Part shown: piece after piece, positions 5,467-5,649 of the stretch | Layout: every line of letters begins with the position of its first letter | How positions within the stretch are numbered: the stretch's first letter is position 1 | Assembly (NCBI GenBank): GCA_002400085.1 | Contig: DHEX01000153.1 | Span: 1,288 to 6,936 of the forward strand | From: Clostridiaceae bacterium UBA4839 | GTDB lineage: Bacteria; Bacillota; Clostridia; Clostridiales; Caloramatoraceae | Direction of reading: 5' to 3' | Length of the DNA stretch: 5,649 bases | Program-made: the position numbers and the translations under genes | Notes under the pieces: model-generated | What the model was told of the DNA's origin: nothing | What the model saw: only the letters and a program-made list of their open reading frames with translations | Database searches by the model: none

Positions 5467-5649
5467 ATATTAAACTTATATAAGTATTCTGACAAAGAAA
5501 AGGATGAACTTGTTAAGTCAATCGGTATTTGGGTTGACACACGCGAAAAAATCAATCCGCACATTATCGATTGGTTTGACAAACATAAAATTGAGCATAA
5601 ATCCAAAGCATTGACAAATGGTGATTATTCTTTCTATGTGCCGCCAAAT
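5467..5649 (+). CDS. ERCC4-fold nuclease, N-terminal part, probable AUA start
   Basis: The frame is open from 5461 to the window edge and encodes about 61 residues that read as an ERCC4/XPF-type nuclease domain: IGIWVDTREKINPHIIDWF (motif I, VDTRE) and then LTNGDYSFYVP (motif II, GDY). The ERK-x3-D motif of this family would lie beyond the edge. Phage members of this family are predicted to act on branched or single-/double-strand junction DNA during replication or recombination; the role here is inferred. An in-frame TGA at 5458-5460 sets the upstream limit. Between it and the VDTRE motif no ATG, GTG, TTG or CTG is in frame. ATA at 5467 is well spaced from a very good Shine-Dalgarno, so AUA is the likely start. 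A point mutation or a sequencing error of ATG is the main alternative. The gene is partial only because the window ends. Confidence 0.85.
   Translation, partial: MLNLYKYSDKEKDELVKSIGIWVDTREKINPHIIDWFDKHKIEHKSKALTNGDYSFYVPPN

Noticed and set aside
5289..5606. Minus-strand frame across the polymerase/nuclease gene junction
   Set aside because: The plus strand here carries the polymerase C-terminus and a clear ERCC4 motif set. The minus-strand product shows only leucine/serine-rich shadow sequence.

Overview
The window looks like part of the replication/recombination module of a low-GC phage or prophage of a Bacillota (Firmicutes) host. The reasons are strong AT-richness, tightly packed genes all on the + strand, Shine-Dalgarno sites close to the Bacillota consensus, a C-family DNA polymerase as the main gene, and homing endonucleases clustered around that polymerase. 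The host species cannot be read from the sequence.

Layout. (1) 1-123: the last 40 codons of a gene entering from the left, with a Cys-x3-Cys-x5-Cys cluster. (2) 136-1074: a freestanding LAGLIDADG homing endonuclease gene with an N-terminal Myb/HTH region. It ends one base before the polymerase start, so its last codons supply the polymerase ribosome binding site. (3) 1076-2302 and 3500-5455: two exons of a DnaE-type DNA polymerase III alpha subunit, which join in frame to give about 1060 aa. (4) 2303-3499: a 1197-nt group I intron. Pairings P1-P9 can be drawn, including P7.1 and P7.2, which point to subgroup IA. Its peripheral P2 loop carries a second, different LAGLIDADG endonuclease (2346-3209). 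(5) 5467-5649: the start of an ERCC4-fold nuclease gene that runs off the right edge. It has a strong Shine-Dalgarno sequence but no ATG, GTG or TTG in frame, so AUA is the probable start codon.

How it fits together. The polymerase can only be made after intron splicing: the intron begins with an in-frame TAA, so unspliced mRNA yields a 409-aa PHP-domain fragment. The intron sits between the codons for Asp409 and Ile410, directly before the DxD metal-binding codons of the palm active site. Such a site is highly conserved and therefore a good homing target. Two unrelated selfish endonucleases thus flank or invade one replication gene. The ERCC4 nuclease downstream, and possibly a Cys-cluster nuclease upstream, suggest a replication-repair operon. 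No promoter, terminator, tRNA, CRISPR array or IS element was found. The genes appear to be transcribed together from a promoter outside the window.
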